NCBI RefSeq assembly: GCF_023100725.1
Contig: NZ_CP095501.1
Span: 3,224,001-3,288,000, forward strand
DNA from: Arthrobacter antioxidans
Lineage (GTDB): Bacteria; Actinomycetota; Actinomycetes; Actinomycetales; Micrococcaceae
Reading direction: 5' to 3'
DNA length: 64,000 nt
The notes under the pieces were generated by a model. That model saw only the letters and a program-made list of their open reading frames with translations. It had not been told where the DNA came from and ran no database searches. Positions 29,167 to 39,700 of the stretch are shown here, in pieces. Position numbers and translations under genes: made by a program. Each line of letters opens with the position of its first letter. Positions within the stretch are counted from its first letter, which is position 1.

Positions 29167-30171
29167 ATGCCCTCCACTTTCACTACGGCTGACGCCGTGG
29201 ACTTCGCCGTCCTCGAACGCAACGGTTTCATCGAGTCCCGCCACGTGGGGGCCGCCGTCGTTCTCGCCGCCGACGGCTCCGTGGTGACCGGGCTCGGGGA
29301 CATCACGAGCCCGATCTTCCCGCGGTCCACGCTCAAGCCGTTCCAGGCCCTGGCCAGCATGAAGGCGGGGGTCCCCCTGCGGGGACCCCAGGTGGCCCTC
29401 GCGGCGGCAAGCCACGTGGCCAGCAGGGAGCACATGGACGTGGTGCGGACCATGCTCGCCGCCGCCGGGGTCACCGAGGACCACCTGCAGTGCCCCGAGG
29501 ACTGGCCGCAGGACGAGGAGGCCCGCAACGAGCTCGTCCGCAGCGGCAAGGGCAGGCAGCGCATCGCCTTCAACTGCTCCGGCAAGCACGCGGCCTTCCT
29601 GTGGGCGTGCACGGAGAACGGCTGGGACACCGACACCTACCTCGACCCCACCCACCCGCTGCAGCGCTCCGTGGCCTCCGTCATCGAGGAGTACACGGAG
29701 GAGTCGGTATCGGCCTGGGGCGTGGACGGATGCGGTGCGCCCGTCGCCGCCGTCTCGCTGACCGGCCTGGCCCGCGGGATCGGGAAGATCGCGAAGGCGC
29801 CGTCGGACAAGCACGCGGACGCGCGCGCGGCGACGATCGCCACCGCGATGCTGGACTACCCCTGGGCCGTGCACGGCAACGGCATGGAGAACTCGGTGGT
29901 CATGGAGGACCTCGGCGTGCTCGCCAAGAGCGGGGCCGAGGGCGTCCTCGTCCTCGCCGCGCCGACCGGAGCGACCCTGGCCCTGAAGGTCCTCGACGGC
30001 AACGCCCGCGCGGCGACCCTCGTGGGCCTCACGCTCCTCGCCGCATCCGGCGCGATCGACGCCGAGAAGGTCGGGGCCACCCTCGAGAAGGTCGTCTCCC
30101 CGGTCCTCGGCGGGGGCCGCTCCGTGGGCAGCCTGCGCCTGGCCGCCCCGGTCCTGGCCCTGCTCGACTAG
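29167..30171 (+). CDS. Asparaginase of the L-asparaginase II (ReAV-like) family
   Basis: A 334-aa enzyme predicted to hydrolyse L-asparagine to aspartate and ammonia. It belongs to the rhizobial-type (PF06089) family, unrelated to E. coli AnsA/AnsB. Conserved features are the N-terminal NGFIESRHVG, FPRSTLKPFQALA (SxxK nucleophile pair around residue 55), NCSGKHAAFL with the family's Cys and second SGK motif (about 137-147), DGCGAPV (about 186-192), and the C-terminal GGGRSVGSLRLA. It is cytosolic with no signal peptide. A small SCP-like gene follows after 12 bp, itself overlapping a DUF2079 gene, suggesting a three-gene unit. Confidence 0.9.
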   Translation: MPSTFTTADAVDFAVLERNGFIESRHVGAAVVLAADGSVVTGLGDITSPIFPRSTLKPFQALASMKAGVPLRGPQVALAAASHVASREHMDVVRTMLAAAGVTEDHLQCPEDWPQDEEARNELVRSGKGRQRIAFNCSGKHAAFLWACTENGWDTDTYLDPTHPLQRSVASVIEEYTEESVSAWGVDGCGAPVAAVSLTGLARGIGKIAKAPSDKHADARAATIATAMLDYPWAVHGNGMENSVVMEDLGVLAKSGAEGVLVLAAPTGATLALKVLDGNARAATLVGLTLLAASGAIDAEKVGATLEKVVSPVLGGGRSVGSLRLAAPVLALLD

Positions 30172-30183
30172 GAGCGGCAGCCC

Positions 30184-30546
30184 ATGGCACGACGACGCAT
30201 CACCGGTGAGGACGGCCGCCGCGCGCTGGCACAGGTGGCGGACGGCTCGGCCGGCCGCCCCGAACTCGCCATGGCGGTGCGGTTCACCCTCGAGGAGCTC
30301 GCGGAGCTCGCACCCGGCAACAGCGTCGAGGTGCGCGTCCCCCCGTTCGGCGTCACCCAGTGCGTCGAGGGGCCCCGCCACACCCGCGGCACGCCGCCGA
30401 ACGTCGTCGAGACCGACGCCACCACCTGGCTCGCGCTCGTCACCGGGGCCACGACCTGGCCGGACGCCGTCGCGGCGGGCAGGGTGGCGGCCTCCGGTCA
30501 GCGTGCCGATCTCAGCGCCTGGCTCCCCCTCGTCGGGCGCCCGTGA
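30184..30546 (+). CDS. Sterol-carrier-type (bacterial SCP) family protein
   Basis: A 120-aa protein matching the actinobacterial sterol carrier family (SCP-like domain). Typical features are the basic start [37 protein letters not shown] (written in part), the [17 protein letters not shown] segment and the WLALVTG ending with a Trp-rich tail. It commonly sits next to purF in actinobacteria, as here with a few genes between. The ligand is not known. The ATG at 30184 follows GGAGCGGC at 30171-30178. Its TGA is overlapped by the GTG start of the next gene (GTGA at 30543-30546). Confidence 0.8.
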   Translation: MARRRITGEDGRRALAQVADGSAGRPELAMAVRFTLEELAELAPGNSVEVRVPPFGVTQCVEGPRHTRGTPPNVVETDATTWLALVTGATTWPDAVAAGRVAASGQRADLSAWLPLVGRP

Positions 30547-32096
30547 ACGGTGACGCGCCCAGCGCCGACCTGACACCGCCATCGGGCCCGGCGCCCGTCG
30601 CCGGGCCGGCCACGCGTCCGACGACGGCGGCACCGTCCCTGCGACGCGCGGCCGGCCCGGCGGAGCACCGCCCGGACCGCCCCGCCACCGCTCCCGCCAC
30701 GCTCCGGGGGCGGACCGCCGCGGCGGTCCGCCGGCAGCCGCCCGGCGCCTGGCTGACCGGCCTCGCCGCAGCCCTCCTCTACACCGTCTTCTCCGTCACC
30801 CAGTGGAACCGACTGGAGGCGCCCTCCTGGGACCTCGGGATCTTCACGCAGCTCGCGAAGGCCTACGCGGGCGTCGACACGCCGATCGTCCCCATCAAGG
30901 GCGAGGACTTCAACCTCCTGGGTGACCACTTCCACCCGCTGCTCGTGCTGCTGGGACCCGCGTACGCGGTCGCGCCGTCCGGCCTGACCCTCCTTCTCGT
31001 GCAGAACCTGCTCTTCGGGCTGTCCGTGGCGGTCGTCGCGCGCACGGGCATACGGCTCCTCGGGTCCGCCGCCGGGATCGCCGTCGGGGTCGCCTATGCG
31101 CTGTCCTGGGGACTGCAGTCCGCCGTCGCCGCGCAGTTCCACGAGATCGCGTTCGCCGTGCCGCTCCTGGCCCTCGGCCTCGAAGCCCTGCTGGCAGGGC
31201 GTGTGCTGCCCGCCGTCCTGTGGAGCGGCGTGCTCGTCTTCGTGAAGGAGGACCTCGGGCTCACCGTCATGGCCCTCGGGCTGGTGATCGCGTGGCGGCT
31301 CCGGTCGGTGGCCGGCCTGTGGCTCGCCGCCTGGGGGGCGCTGTGGCTGGTCCTCTCCGTGCGCGTGGTCCTGCCGGCCCTGAACGCCGCCGGCCAGTAC
31401 GACTACTCGGACCGCATCGACGCCGGTGCGATGATCGCGGACCCCGCCGGCGCCGTCGTCGGCCTCCTCACCGGCACCGCGAAGCACGAGACGCTCCTGC
31501 TGCTCCTGCTCGCCGGCGGCGTCCTGTTCCTCCGCTCGTCGCTGAGCCTGGTCCTCCTGCCCACCCTGCTGTGGCGGTTCGCCTCCGGCCAAGAGGGGTA
31601 CTGGGGTCCCGAGTGGCACTACAGCGCGGTCCTCATGCCCGTGCTCTTCCTCGGCCTGGTGGACGGCGCGCACTCCCTCCGGAGCACCCGCCGCCGCTGG
31701 GTGCGGTCGGTGGCGCTGCTGGGGGTCCCCGCCGCCGTCGCCGCCTGCCTGGTCCTGCTGCCGACCCAGAAGTTCGCCGTCCTCGCCGAGCCGGACACCT
31801 ACCGCCAGTCCGCCCGCTGGGACGCCGCCCACCGCATGATGGGCCTCATCCCCGAGGGGGCCACGGTGGAGAGCGGCGTGGTCCTCATGGCGTACCTCGT
31901 GCCGGAGACCCGCGTGTACTGGCTCGGCAACGCCAATCCCGCGCCCGACTACCTGATCGTCGACGCCGACGACTGGAGCTGGGGTGCAACCCGCCCGGCC
32001 GACGCCGAGGCCCACGCGGAGCAGCGTTTCCCGGGGACGGACTACACCCTCGCGTTCGACGAAGCGGGCTACCAGCTCGTCCGGCTGGAACGCTGA
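30543..32096 (+). CDS. DUF2079 membrane protein
   Basis: A 517-aa polytopic membrane protein. About 70 residues of Pro/Ala-rich cytoplasmic lead come first, then around nine or ten hydrophobic helices. DUF2079 landmarks: [14 protein letters not shown] near residue 97, [37 protein letters not shown], and [20 protein letters not shown]. The family resembles GT-C glycosyltransferases in topology, and the acidic WDLGIF region may be the donor-sugar site; this is inference. The GTG start at 30543 overlaps the upstream gene's TGA, so it is translated by coupling. Confidence 0.82.
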   Translation: MNGDAPSADLTPPSGPAPVAGPATRPTTAAPSLRRAAGPAEHRPDRPATAPATLRGRTAAAVRRQPPGAWLTGLAAALLYTVFSVTQWNRLEAPSWDLGIFTQLAKAYAGVDTPIVPIKGEDFNLLGDHFHPLLVLLGPAYAVAPSGLTLLLVQNLLFGLSVAVVARTGIRLLGSAAGIAVGVAYALSWGLQSAVAAQFHEIAFAVPLLALGLEALLAGRVLPAVLWSGVLVFVKEDLGLTVMALGLVIAWRLRSVAGLWLAAWGALWLVLSVRVVLPALNAAGQYDYSDRIDAGAMIADPAGAVVGLLTGTAKHETLLLLLLAGGVLFLRSSLSLVLLPTLLWRFASGQEGYWGPEWHYSAVLMPVLFLGLVDGAHSLRSTRRRWVRSVALLGVPAAVAACLVLLPTQKFAVLAEPDTYRQSARWDAAHRMMGLIPEGATVESGVVLMAYLVPETRVYWLGNANPAPDYLIVDADDWSWGATRPADAEAHAEQRFPGTDYTLAFDEAGYQLVRLER

Positions 32097-32103
32097 CGCC
32101 CGG

Positions 32104-32109
32104 TAGCCT
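32104..32109 (+). promoter_or_regulatory. -10 element of a probable leaderless small membrane gene
   Basis: TAGCCT is placed 6 bp upstream of the ATG at 32116 with no ribosome-binding site between them. This fits initiation at the start codon itself. Confidence 0.45.
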
Positions 32110-32115
32110 TAATCC

Positions 32116-32553
32116 ATGACCTCCGAGCAGCCGCACACCTCCCCCGACCAGCCGGATCCGCGGGGCGACGATGGGGTGCCGGCGGACGGCCGGACCGCCC
32201 CCGGGGATCGCCCGACCGCCGGCCCTGACGCACCGGTCCACGGCGCCGATCCCGTCCGGCCGCCGTCGCCCGCGCCGGCGGCGCCGGCTGTCCGTGAGGT
32301 GACCGTCCGCCGGGCGCCGAAGTTCGTACCGTTCATGCTGGTCGGTGCGGTCCTCGGGTTCCTCGCGGCCCTGGTGCTCGCCTACACCGGCCCGGAGGAC
32401 CCGACCCTCACGCGCGAGTCCGTCCTCGGGTTCTTCACCGTGGCCTTCGCCCTGCCCGGGCTGCTCCTCGCCGCGCTGCTGGTGCTCGTCATCGACCGCC
32501 GCAGCGTCAGGCGTGCCGAGCGGGCACGGGCGGAGCGCACGGACGACGCCTGA
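32116..32553 (+). CDS. Small two-helix membrane protein, unknown function
   Basis: A 145-aa protein. Residues 1-60 are Pro/Asp/Ala-rich and probably disordered in the cytoplasm. Two hydrophobic helices follow: FVPFMLVGAVLGFLAALVLAY (about 71-91, written to show one helix in part) and VAFALPGLLLAALLVLVI (about 108-125). A short basic tail RRSVRRAERARAERT ends it. The position just upstream of the purF region and this domain layout are familiar from other actinobacteria, but no function is known to me. It appears to have its own promoter. Confidence 0.75.
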   Translation: MTSEQPHTSPDQPDPRGDDGVPADGRTAPGDRPTAGPDAPVHGADPVRPPSPAPAAPAVREVTVRRAPKFVPFMLVGAVLGFLAALVLAYTGPEDPTLTRESVLGFFTVAFALPGLLLAALLVLVIDRRSVRRAERARAERTDDA

Positions 32554-32652
32554 GTCCCTCCACCGGCGGATGCCGCTGCTTACACCCCGGGCCCGGGTGA
32601 CGACAGTAGGGCGTGATGGGGGAACCATCGAGCCGGAGAAGAGGACTGTGCC

Positions 32653-32826
32653 ATGAAGGCATTCGCATGTGGAGATGTCGTACCGGGCTGCGAAGCCCGC
32701 TGGGTCTGCAGCACGGAGGACGAGGTCCTCGCCCGCGTGGGAGCGCACGCGGCGTCGGCGCACGGCCTGACCGAGATCTCGCCCGAGCTCGTCGGCGCTG
32801 TCCGCGGCAGCATCGTCGCCGTCTGA
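32653..32826 (+). CDS. DUF1059 family small protein
   Basis: A 57-aa protein starting MKAFACGDVVPGCEARW and ending with HAASAHGLTEISPELVGAVRGSI (written in part). This is the DUF1059 pattern: CGDVVPGC near the N-terminus and an HA...HG...E motif. Members are presumed small metal-binding proteins; C6, C13, C19 and the two His are candidate ligands. The ATG at 32653 follows GGAGAAGAGGA. The EAL-CBS gene begins 11 bp after its stop, so they are probably cotranscribed. Too short to appear in many automated gene lists. Confidence 0.85.
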   Translation: MKAFACGDVVPGCEARWVCSTEDEVLARVGAHAASAHGLTEISPELVGAVRGSIVAV

Positions 32827-32837
32827 TCCCGCTCCCG

Positions 32838-33959
32838 ATGGAGGCCCTGGACCAGGCGGTGGCCGCGCGGGAGAGCGCCGAGCTCGCGGCCGCGTGCCTC
32901 GGCGAGGGGATCACCTCCGCCTACCAACCCATCATCGATACCGCCCGCGGCACGGTGGTGGGCTACGAGGCCCTCGTCCGCTTCCCGGGGTACGGCGAGG
33001 GGAATCCCGAGGTGTGGTTCGCCCGGGCGCGGCGCGAGGGGCGCGCGGCGGAGCTCGAGGCGGCCGCGCTCCGCAGCGCCTTCCTGCACCGGGGAACACT
33101 CCCGCCGAACTGCTTCCTCACCGTGAACGTCTCGCCCGCCCTGCTCCTCTCACCCCTGGTGCGGCAGGTGTGGGCCGAGCAGGGCGGCCTCGGCGGCGTC
33201 GTCGTGGAGCTGACGGAGCAGACGCCCATCGAGTCCTACCTGCAGCTGGAACCCCACCTGAACTCCCTGCGCGCAGCCGGCGCCATGATCGCCGTCGACG
33301 ACGCCGGGTCCGGCTACGCGGGCCTGCAGCACCTGCTCGCGCTCCGGCCGTCCATCATCAAGATGGACCGGGAACTGGTGCGCGACATCGACGCCGACGA
33401 GGCCAAGCGGGCCCTCATGGAGATGATCGGGCTCTTCGCCAGCAGGGTCGACGCCTGGATCCTCGCCGAGGGCATCGAGCGGGTGGAGGAACTCGACACC
33501 CTCGCCGCCCTCGGGGTCCCCCTCGTGCAGGGGTACCTGCTGGGCCGGCCCGCTGCGCCCTGGCAGGACCTCGACCTCGACCTCGCGCTCCGCCTGTCCA
33601 CCCGGGTGCGCGACGCCGCCGCGTCGACGGTCCGCGGCGTCCTCGAACCGGCGGCGACCGCCCCCTCCCCCGGCGCGGCGGCGGCCCTGTTCACCCGGGA
33701 CCCGGACCTCACCGACGTCGTACTCCTCGACGGGAGGCGACCGCAGGCGGTCCTCAGCGAGGAGGCGGCGCGCCTGGGCATCGTCACCACCGGCCTGGTC
33801 GTCAACGTGGACACACCCGTCGACGAGGCCCTCGCCCGGTCCATCACCCGGGAGGCGGGCTCGCGCTTCGCTCCGCTCCTCGTGACGGACAACGCTGGAC
33901 GATTCGTCGGCATCGCCCGGATGGAACGGCTCATCGGAAAGCTCGCCGGCACGAAATAA
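32838..33959 (+). CDS. EAL-domain cyclic-di-GMP phosphodiesterase with C-terminal CBS-like region
   Basis: A 373-aa cytosolic protein. The EAL domain (about 25-245) keeps the residues needed for c-di-GMP hydrolysis: YEALVRF, TVNVSP, VELTEQ, DDAGSGYAGL (Asp-Asp pair present, Ala where Phe is usual), IKMDREL, AEGIE and VQGYLLGRP. The C-terminal part (about 265-373) looks like a degenerate CBS pair (VNVDTPVDEALARSIT, APLLVTDNAGRFVGIARMERL), which could bind an adenine nucleotide and regulate activity. It lacks transmembrane or GGDEF regions. The ATG at 32838 gives a start 13 residues before the domain; upstream frame similarity is lost. It is probably cotranscribed with the DUF1059 gene. Confidence 0.88.
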   Translation: MEALDQAVAARESAELAAACLGEGITSAYQPIIDTARGTVVGYEALVRFPGYGEGNPEVWFARARREGRAAELEAAALRSAFLHRGTLPPNCFLTVNVSPALLLSPLVRQVWAEQGGLGGVVVELTEQTPIESYLQLEPHLNSLRAAGAMIAVDDAGSGYAGLQHLLALRPSIIKMDRELVRDIDADEAKRALMEMIGLFASRVDAWILAEGIERVEELDTLAALGVPLVQGYLLGRPAAPWQDLDLDLALRLSTRVRDAAASTVRGVLEPAATAPSPGAAAALFTRDPDLTDVVLLDGRRPQAVLSEEAARLGIVTTGLVVNVDTPVDEALARSITREAGSRFAPLLVTDNAGRFVGIARMERLIGKLAGTK

Positions 33960-34007
33960 GCGCCCCCGGAAGAAGGGCGGCACACCGTACCGTGAGAGAA
34001 TGGCCGC

Positions 34008-35567
34008 ATGCTGCGCGGCGACGGAACCCTCTCCCACGATCTTCTTCCCGGCGAAAAAGGACCCCAGGACGCCTGCGGCGTCTTCGGGGTCTGGGCGCCC
34101 GGCGAGGAGGTGGCCAAGCTCGCCTACTACGGCCTGTACGCACTGCAGCACCGAGGCCAGGAGTCGGCGGGCATCGCCACGAGCGACGGCCGCCGGATCA
34201 ACGTCTACAAGGACATGGGCCTCGTGTCCCAGGTCTTCGACGAATCCACGCTCAACACCCTGACCGGGCACATCGCCGTCGGCCACTGCCGCTACTCCAC
34301 CACCGGCTCCTCGCACTGGGCCAACGCACAGCCGACCCTCGGCGCCACCGCGGCGGGCACCGTGGCCCTTGCCCACAACGGCAACCTCACCAACTCGGCC
34401 GAGCTCCACCAGATGATCCTCGCGCGCCACGGCAAGCCCCGCGCCGGCGAGATGGCGCAGGGCAACACCACCGATACCGCCCTCGTCACCGCGCTCCTCG
34501 GCGGCGACGACGACCGCTCGCTCGAGCAGACGGCCCTGGCGCTGCTGCCGAGCATCCGCGGCGCGTTCTGCTTCGTCTTCATGGACGAGGGGACGCTCTA
34601 TGCGGCCCGCGACACCTACGGCGTCCGCCCGCTCGTCCTCGGCCGGCTCGAGCGCGGCTGGGTGGTCGCCTCCGAGCAGGCGGCGCTCGCCACCGTCGGC
34701 GCGAGCTTCATCCGGGAGATCGAGCCCGGCGAGTTCATCGCGATCGACGAGGACGGCGTGCGCAGCAGCCGCTTCGGCTCCCCCACCCCCGCCGGCTGCG
34801 TCTTCGAGTACGTGTACCTGGCGCGGCCCGACGCCGCGATTGCCGGGCGCTCCGTGTACGAGGCCCGCGTGGAGATGGGCCGCCAGCTGGCCCGCGAGAA
34901 CACGGCCGAGGCGGACATCGTGATCCCGGTCCCCGAGTCCGGGACGCCCGCCGCCGTCGGCTTCGCCGAGGAATCCGGCATCCCCTTCGCCCACGGCTTC
35001 GTGAAGAACGCGTATGTGGGCCGCACCTTCATCCAGCCCAGCCAGACGCTGCGCCAGCTCGGCATCCGGCTCAAGCTCAACGCCCTCGAGTCCGTCATCC
35101 GCGGCAAGCGCATCATCGTGGTGGACGATTCGATCGTCCGCGGCAACACGCAGCGCGCCGTCGTCCGCATGCTGCGCGAGGCCGGCGCCGCCGAGGTCCA
35201 CGTCAAGATCTCCTCGCCGCCCGTGCGGTGGCCCTGCTTCTACGGCATCGACTTCGCATCCCGCGCGGAGCTCATCGCGAACGGCGCGGCGATCGACGAG
35301 ATCAGCAAGTCCGTCGGCGCCGACAGCCTCGCCTACATCTCCGAGGACGGCATGATCGACGCCACGCAGCAGCCCCGCGAGCGCCTCTGCACGGCCTGCT
35401 TCACCGGGACGTACCCCATCGAACTGCCCGGCGACGACCGCCTGGGCAAGAACCTGCTCGAGCGCCTCGACCCGGCCGACCGCTCCGGCGCCGTGGGCTG
35501 CGACCCCGGGCCGGACGCCGAGTTCGAAGCCGTACTGACCGACGACGACAAGAAGGAGCGGGTATGA
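34008..35567 (+). CDS. purF: Amidophosphoribosyltransferase
   Basis: First committed enzyme of purine synthesis, converting PRPP and glutamine to phosphoribosylamine; 519 aa. A 22-residue propeptide precedes the N-terminal nucleophile C23 in ACGVFG, as in the Bacillus-type enzyme. The glutaminase domain includes LQHRGQESAGIA, GHCRYSTTGSS and HNGNLTN. The PRPP loop is IIVVDDSIVRGNTQ (about 369-382), and the C-terminal Cys residues (RLCTACFTG) suggest the Fe-S-containing form. The ATG at 34008 is not preceded by a strong ribosome-binding site. The TGA overlaps the ATG of purM (ATGA at 35564-35567). Confidence 0.96.
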   Translation: MLRGDGTLSHDLLPGEKGPQDACGVFGVWAPGEEVAKLAYYGLYALQHRGQESAGIATSDGRRINVYKDMGLVSQVFDESTLNTLTGHIAVGHCRYSTTGSSHWANAQPTLGATAAGTVALAHNGNLTNSAELHQMILARHGKPRAGEMAQGNTTDTALVTALLGGDDDRSLEQTALALLPSIRGAFCFVFMDEGTLYAARDTYGVRPLVLGRLERGWVVASEQAALATVGASFIREIEPGEFIAIDEDGVRSSRFGSPTPAGCVFEYVYLARPDAAIAGRSVYEARVEMGRQLARENTAEADIVIPVPESGTPAAVGFAEESGIPFAHGFVKNAYVGRTFIQPSQTLRQLGIRLKLNALESVIRGKRIIVVDDSIVRGNTQRAVVRMLREAGAAEVHVKISSPPVRWPCFYGIDFASRAELIANGAAIDEISKSVGADSLAYISEDGMIDATQQPRERLCTACFTGTYPIELPGDDRLGKNLLERLDPADRSGAVGCDPGPDAEFEAVLTDDDKKERV

Positions 35568-36679
35568 GCGCGCCCAACCCCATCACGTATGCCAGCGCAG
35601 GAGTGGACGTCGAAGCGGGAGACCGCGCCGTCGAGCTCATGAAGGACGCCGTCCGTGCCACGCACGGCGAGCAGGTCATCGGCGGGGTGGGTGGTTTCGC
35701 GGGGCTCTTCGACGTCTCCCGCCTCCTCACCTACACGCGCCCGCTGCTCGCGACGTCCACCGACGGCGTGGGCACCAAGGTCGCGATCGCCCAGGCCATG
35801 GACATCCACGACACCATCGGGTTCGACCTCGTGGGCATGGTCGTGGACGACATCGTGGTGGTCGGCGCGGAACCGCTGTTCATGACGGACTACATCGCCT
35901 GCGGGAAGGTGGTCCCGGAGCGCATCGCGGACATCGTCCGGGGCATCGCCGCCGGCTGCTCGGTGGCCGGCACCGCCTTGGTGGGCGGGGAGACCGCGGA
36001 GCACCCGGGGCTGCTCGGCGAGCACGAGTACGACGTCGCGGGGGCCGCGACCGGCGTGGTCGAGGCGGACCGCGTCCTCGGTCCCGAGCGGGTCCGGGCG
36101 GGCGACGTCGTGATCGGCATGGCCTCCTCCGGCCTGCACTCCAACGGCTACTCCCTCGTCCGCCGCGTCATCAACCAGGCGGGGTGGTCGCTGGACCGGC
36201 AGGTCTCCGAGCTCGGCCGGACGCTCGGCGAGGAGCTGCTCGAGCCCACGCGCGTCTACGCCTCGGACTGCCTCGCGCTGGCACGGAACGACGCCGCGCA
36301 GGTGCACGGCTTCAGCCATGTCACCGGTGGCGGGCTCGCGGCGAATCTGGCCCGGGTGCTGCCCCGCGGACTGGAAGCCACCGTGGACCGCTCCACCTGG
36401 GGCCTCCCCCCGATCTTCACGATCGTCGCGCAGCTCGGTTCCGTCCCGCTGCCGGACCTCGAACGCACCCTCAACCTCGGCGTCGGCATGGTCGCGATCG
36501 TCGGGGCCGCGGGCGCCGACACCGCCCTGGCGCAGCTGAATGCGGCGGGTGTCCCGTCCTGGGTCATGGGCAGCGTGCAGGTCGCGGGCGGCGGGAGCAC
36601 CGACGGACCGGACTACGTCCAGGGCGCCAAGGGCGTGGACGGCGGCTCCGTGCGGCTCCTGGGCGCCTACGCCTCCTGA
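35564..36679 (+). CDS. purM: Phosphoribosylformylglycinamidine cyclo-ligase (AIR synthetase)
   Basis: Purine synthesis step 5, closing the imidazole ring; 371 aa, usual length. Motifs: ITYASAGVDVEAGDRAV at the N-terminus, STDGVGTK (ATP-binding), DLVGMVVDD, GGETAEHPG, MASSGLHSNGYSLVR and HVTGGGLAANLARVLP. It is translationally coupled to purF by an ATGA overlap. The gene ends at a strong 15-bp stem terminator at 36694-36737. No PurR-like operator was recognised upstream of purF. Confidence 0.96.
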   Translation: MSAPNPITYASAGVDVEAGDRAVELMKDAVRATHGEQVIGGVGGFAGLFDVSRLLTYTRPLLATSTDGVGTKVAIAQAMDIHDTIGFDLVGMVVDDIVVVGAEPLFMTDYIACGKVVPERIADIVRGIAAGCSVAGTALVGGETAEHPGLLGEHEYDVAGAATGVVEADRVLGPERVRAGDVVIGMASSGLHSNGYSLVRRVINQAGWSLDRQVSELGRTLGEELLEPTRVYASDCLALARNDAAQVHGFSHVTGGGLAANLARVLPRGLEATVDRSTWGLPPIFTIVAQLGSVPLPDLERTLNLGVGMVAIVGAAGADTALAQLNAAGVPSWVMGSVQVAGGGSTDGPDYVQGAKGVDGGSVRLLGAYAS

Positions 36680-36693
36680 TCCCGTCACTCCCG

Positions 36694-36737
36694 ACGACGA
36701 AGCCCCTGCCCTCCGGAGAGGACAGGGGCTTCGTCGT
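36694..36737. terminator. Bidirectional terminator between purM and the xylanase operon
   Basis: ACGACGAAGCCCCTG (36694-36708) pairs perfectly with CAGGGGCTTCGTCGT (36723-36737), a 15-bp stem with a 14-nt loop. It lies between the purM stop and the convergent deacetylase-xylanase stop at 36761. Confidence 0.88.
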
Positions 36738-36760
36738 GCTGCCGGGAGTGCCGCGGACCG

Positions 36761-39700
36761 TCAGGGCTTCCCGGGCTGCTTGCGGGTCACGACGACGTCG
36801 AACGAGCCGGTGCGGGTGTTGCCCGCCTCGTCCGTGGCGGTGCAGGTGACCGTCGTGACACCGATGACGAAGCGTGAGCCCGGTGCCGGATCGCAGTCCA
36901 GCGGGACCGCGCCGTCGAGGGTGTCGATGGCGGACGGCAGGGCGTACTTCACCTTCGCGCCGCTGGCACCGTTCGAGACCGCCTGCACATCGGACCGGTC
37001 CGCGATCCGGGGCGGCAGCACGTCGGCCGGCCGCGCGGGCAGGCGTGACGGATCGACGATGCCCCAGTAGGCCGGGGTGGCCTGCAGCTCGTCGTCGAAC
37101 GGGAGGGGCTGCTCCCAGGGCCGGGCCATCGGCCAGGTCCGCAGCCAGGTGCGGGCGTTGCTGATGCCCCAGAAGGTCACCGAGTCCACGGACTCGTCGT
37201 GCTCCCGCAGCATCGCGAACAGGTCGCGGTAGTAGTAGCCCACCTCGGCCGCCGCGTCCGCGTCGTCCTCGAACGCCGGACTGTACGGGTCCTGCGGGGC
37301 ACCACTGACATCGGCGCCCTGGTTCTCCGTGGAGGCGTTCACGTCGAGCTCGGTGATGGCCTGCAGCAGCTCCGGGTTCAGGCGCTCCACCGCCACGATG
37401 GAGTCCTCGAGCCACTCCACCGGCCGGGCGACGTCCACGTGGGCCTGGTGGCCCACCCCGTCGATCGGCACGTCGCGTGCCTCGAGCGCACTGATCAGCG
37501 AGAGGTAGTCGGCGCGCTTCTCCGGCATCTCGGTGTTGTAGTCGTTGATGAACAGGGCCGCGTCGGGGAAGTAGCGGTCGGCGAGGCGGAAGGCCTCGTC
37601 CACGAACCCCTCGCCGAGGACCTGGAACCACCGGCTGTCCCGCATGTCGTGCGGGTTGGCGGTGCCGCCGTCGGCGATGACCTCGTTGACGACGTCCCAT
37701 GCCCAGACGGGGCTGTCCCCGTCGGGGTAGCGGGCGTCGATGTGGTCGGCGATGCCCTTGATGTGGGCTTCCATGCGGGCCTTCAGCAGCGCCTGGTCGG
37801 CGGGGCTGTCGGTCAGGTCGCGTGTCCCGTCCCTGAAGAACCAGGCCGGGGTCTGCGAGTGCCAGGCCAGGACGTGCCCGTAGACCTCGACGTCGTTCGC
37901 ATCGGCGAAGTCCAGGAGCTGGTCCAGCTGGGTGAAGGCGAACTGGCCCTCGACCGGCTGCACGCTCTCCGGCTTGCCCGCGTTCTCCGGGGTGACGGCG
38001 TTGTAGTGCTGCCGGAGGAGGTCGGCGGCCGTCCCCACGGTCTCGCGCGCGTCGATGGCCACCCCGACGTGCTCGATCCCGTCGACCCCGAGGACGTCCT
38101 TCAGCCCCGGCAGGTCCGTCTGGACGGGCTTCTCGACGATCGGCGCGAGGCTGAAGTCGTCGAGGAGGAAGTCGGTGCCCACCGGGCCCTCGACGTACAC
38201 CTGGGCCCTGTCCGCCGCGGCCCCGAGCGTGTAGGTGCCCCTGAGCTGTGTCCAGCCGTCGGCCGAGACGGTCGCCGCGGCGCCGGCCACGCCCTCGTAG
38301 GCGCTTCCCGCACCGTTGTCGCGCTGCACGGAGACCTTGAGGGAGGCGGGAGCCTCCCCCGGGGCGAGCTTCGCCCACACGGAGACCTCCACGGCCGTGC
38401 CCACGGGCAGTCCTGCGGTCACGTCGAGGGCGGCACCGTGCCAGGGCTGCGTGCGGTCGGTGACGAGCAGGCTGCCCGTCCCGGTGCGCGCGTCGGTGCC
38501 GGGGGTGACTCCGACGCCGTCGCCCCGAGCCGTCCAGCCGTCGGCGCCGGTCTCGAAGCCGCTCGTGATCGTCGTGGCGACGCCGGCACCGCCGCGTGGG
38601 AGGGTGAACGTCCAGCCCTCGGCGAGCTTCTCGTTCACGACCGTCGTCACGGCCCGGACCGTGGTGGTGCGGTCCCCGCCGCCGTCGTGCGCGAGCACCA
38701 CGGCGCCGGGGGTGAACGCCCCGCGGAGGTTCGCCGTGAGGGTGGCCTCACCGAGGTCGTTGCCGTCCCAGTCGGCGATGACGTTCCCGAGGCCGAGCGG
38801 CTGCATGCCGAGTGCTGCGGCCACCTCGCCGGTGGAGCCCCAGCTGCCGTTGGGTGCCCTGAAGTACGGCACCTGCAGGGCGGGATCGCCCGCGGCGTCA
38901 CGGATGATGCGCAGGTTCTCCTTGAGGTCGGCCTCGATCTGCGCCGGGCTCCACGATCCCATGTCCGCGAAGGACGTGCCGTGGTTGCACAGCGTGTGCC
39001 CCTCGGCGACGATGCGCCGCAGCAGCGCCGCCCCGCCGTCGGCCTGCACGTTCTGGCCGATGACGCAGAAGGTCGCGGTGATGCCCTTGTCCTTCAGGAG
39101 GTCGAGGACAGCGGCGGTCTCGCCCGGGTTGGGGCCGTCGTCGAAGGTGAGGGCGACGGCGTTCCCGGCGCCGCGGGCTGCAGCGAGAGGGGTGGTCGAG
39201 GGGTTCGTGGCGCCGCCCGGGACGAAGGCGGGATCCGGGGTGGGCTGCCAGGCGCCGCCGTCGCCCGGCCCGGCGGTGCCGGTGATCACGACGTCGTCCA
39301 CGAGGTAGTCGTACGGTGCACCGAGGTCTCCCGTTCCGAGGTAGGCCCGCAGCGTGGCCGGGTCCGCACCGGCGGGGGCGGTGAACGTCCCGCTCACGGT
39401 GGTCCACGCATCGGCGGAGACCGTGGTGTTCCCCACCCAGCTGTACGCGGGTTCGACGACGAAGCGCGCCGACGTCGTCGTCCCGGCTGCGGCGAGCTTC
39501 ACCTGCGCGGAGAAGGAGTAGGTGCCACCGGCCTGCAGGAGGGCGGCCGGCGTCTTCACGCCGTCGTAGTCGTTGGTCCTGCCCTTCACCAGCAGCGCCT
39601 TGTCGCCGTCGGCGTCGACCACCGACAGCGTGGCTCCGCCGTTCTGGACCAGCGGCCCGAAGGCGCCGTCCTCGAAGTCCTCACTGAGGAGCACCGCGGG

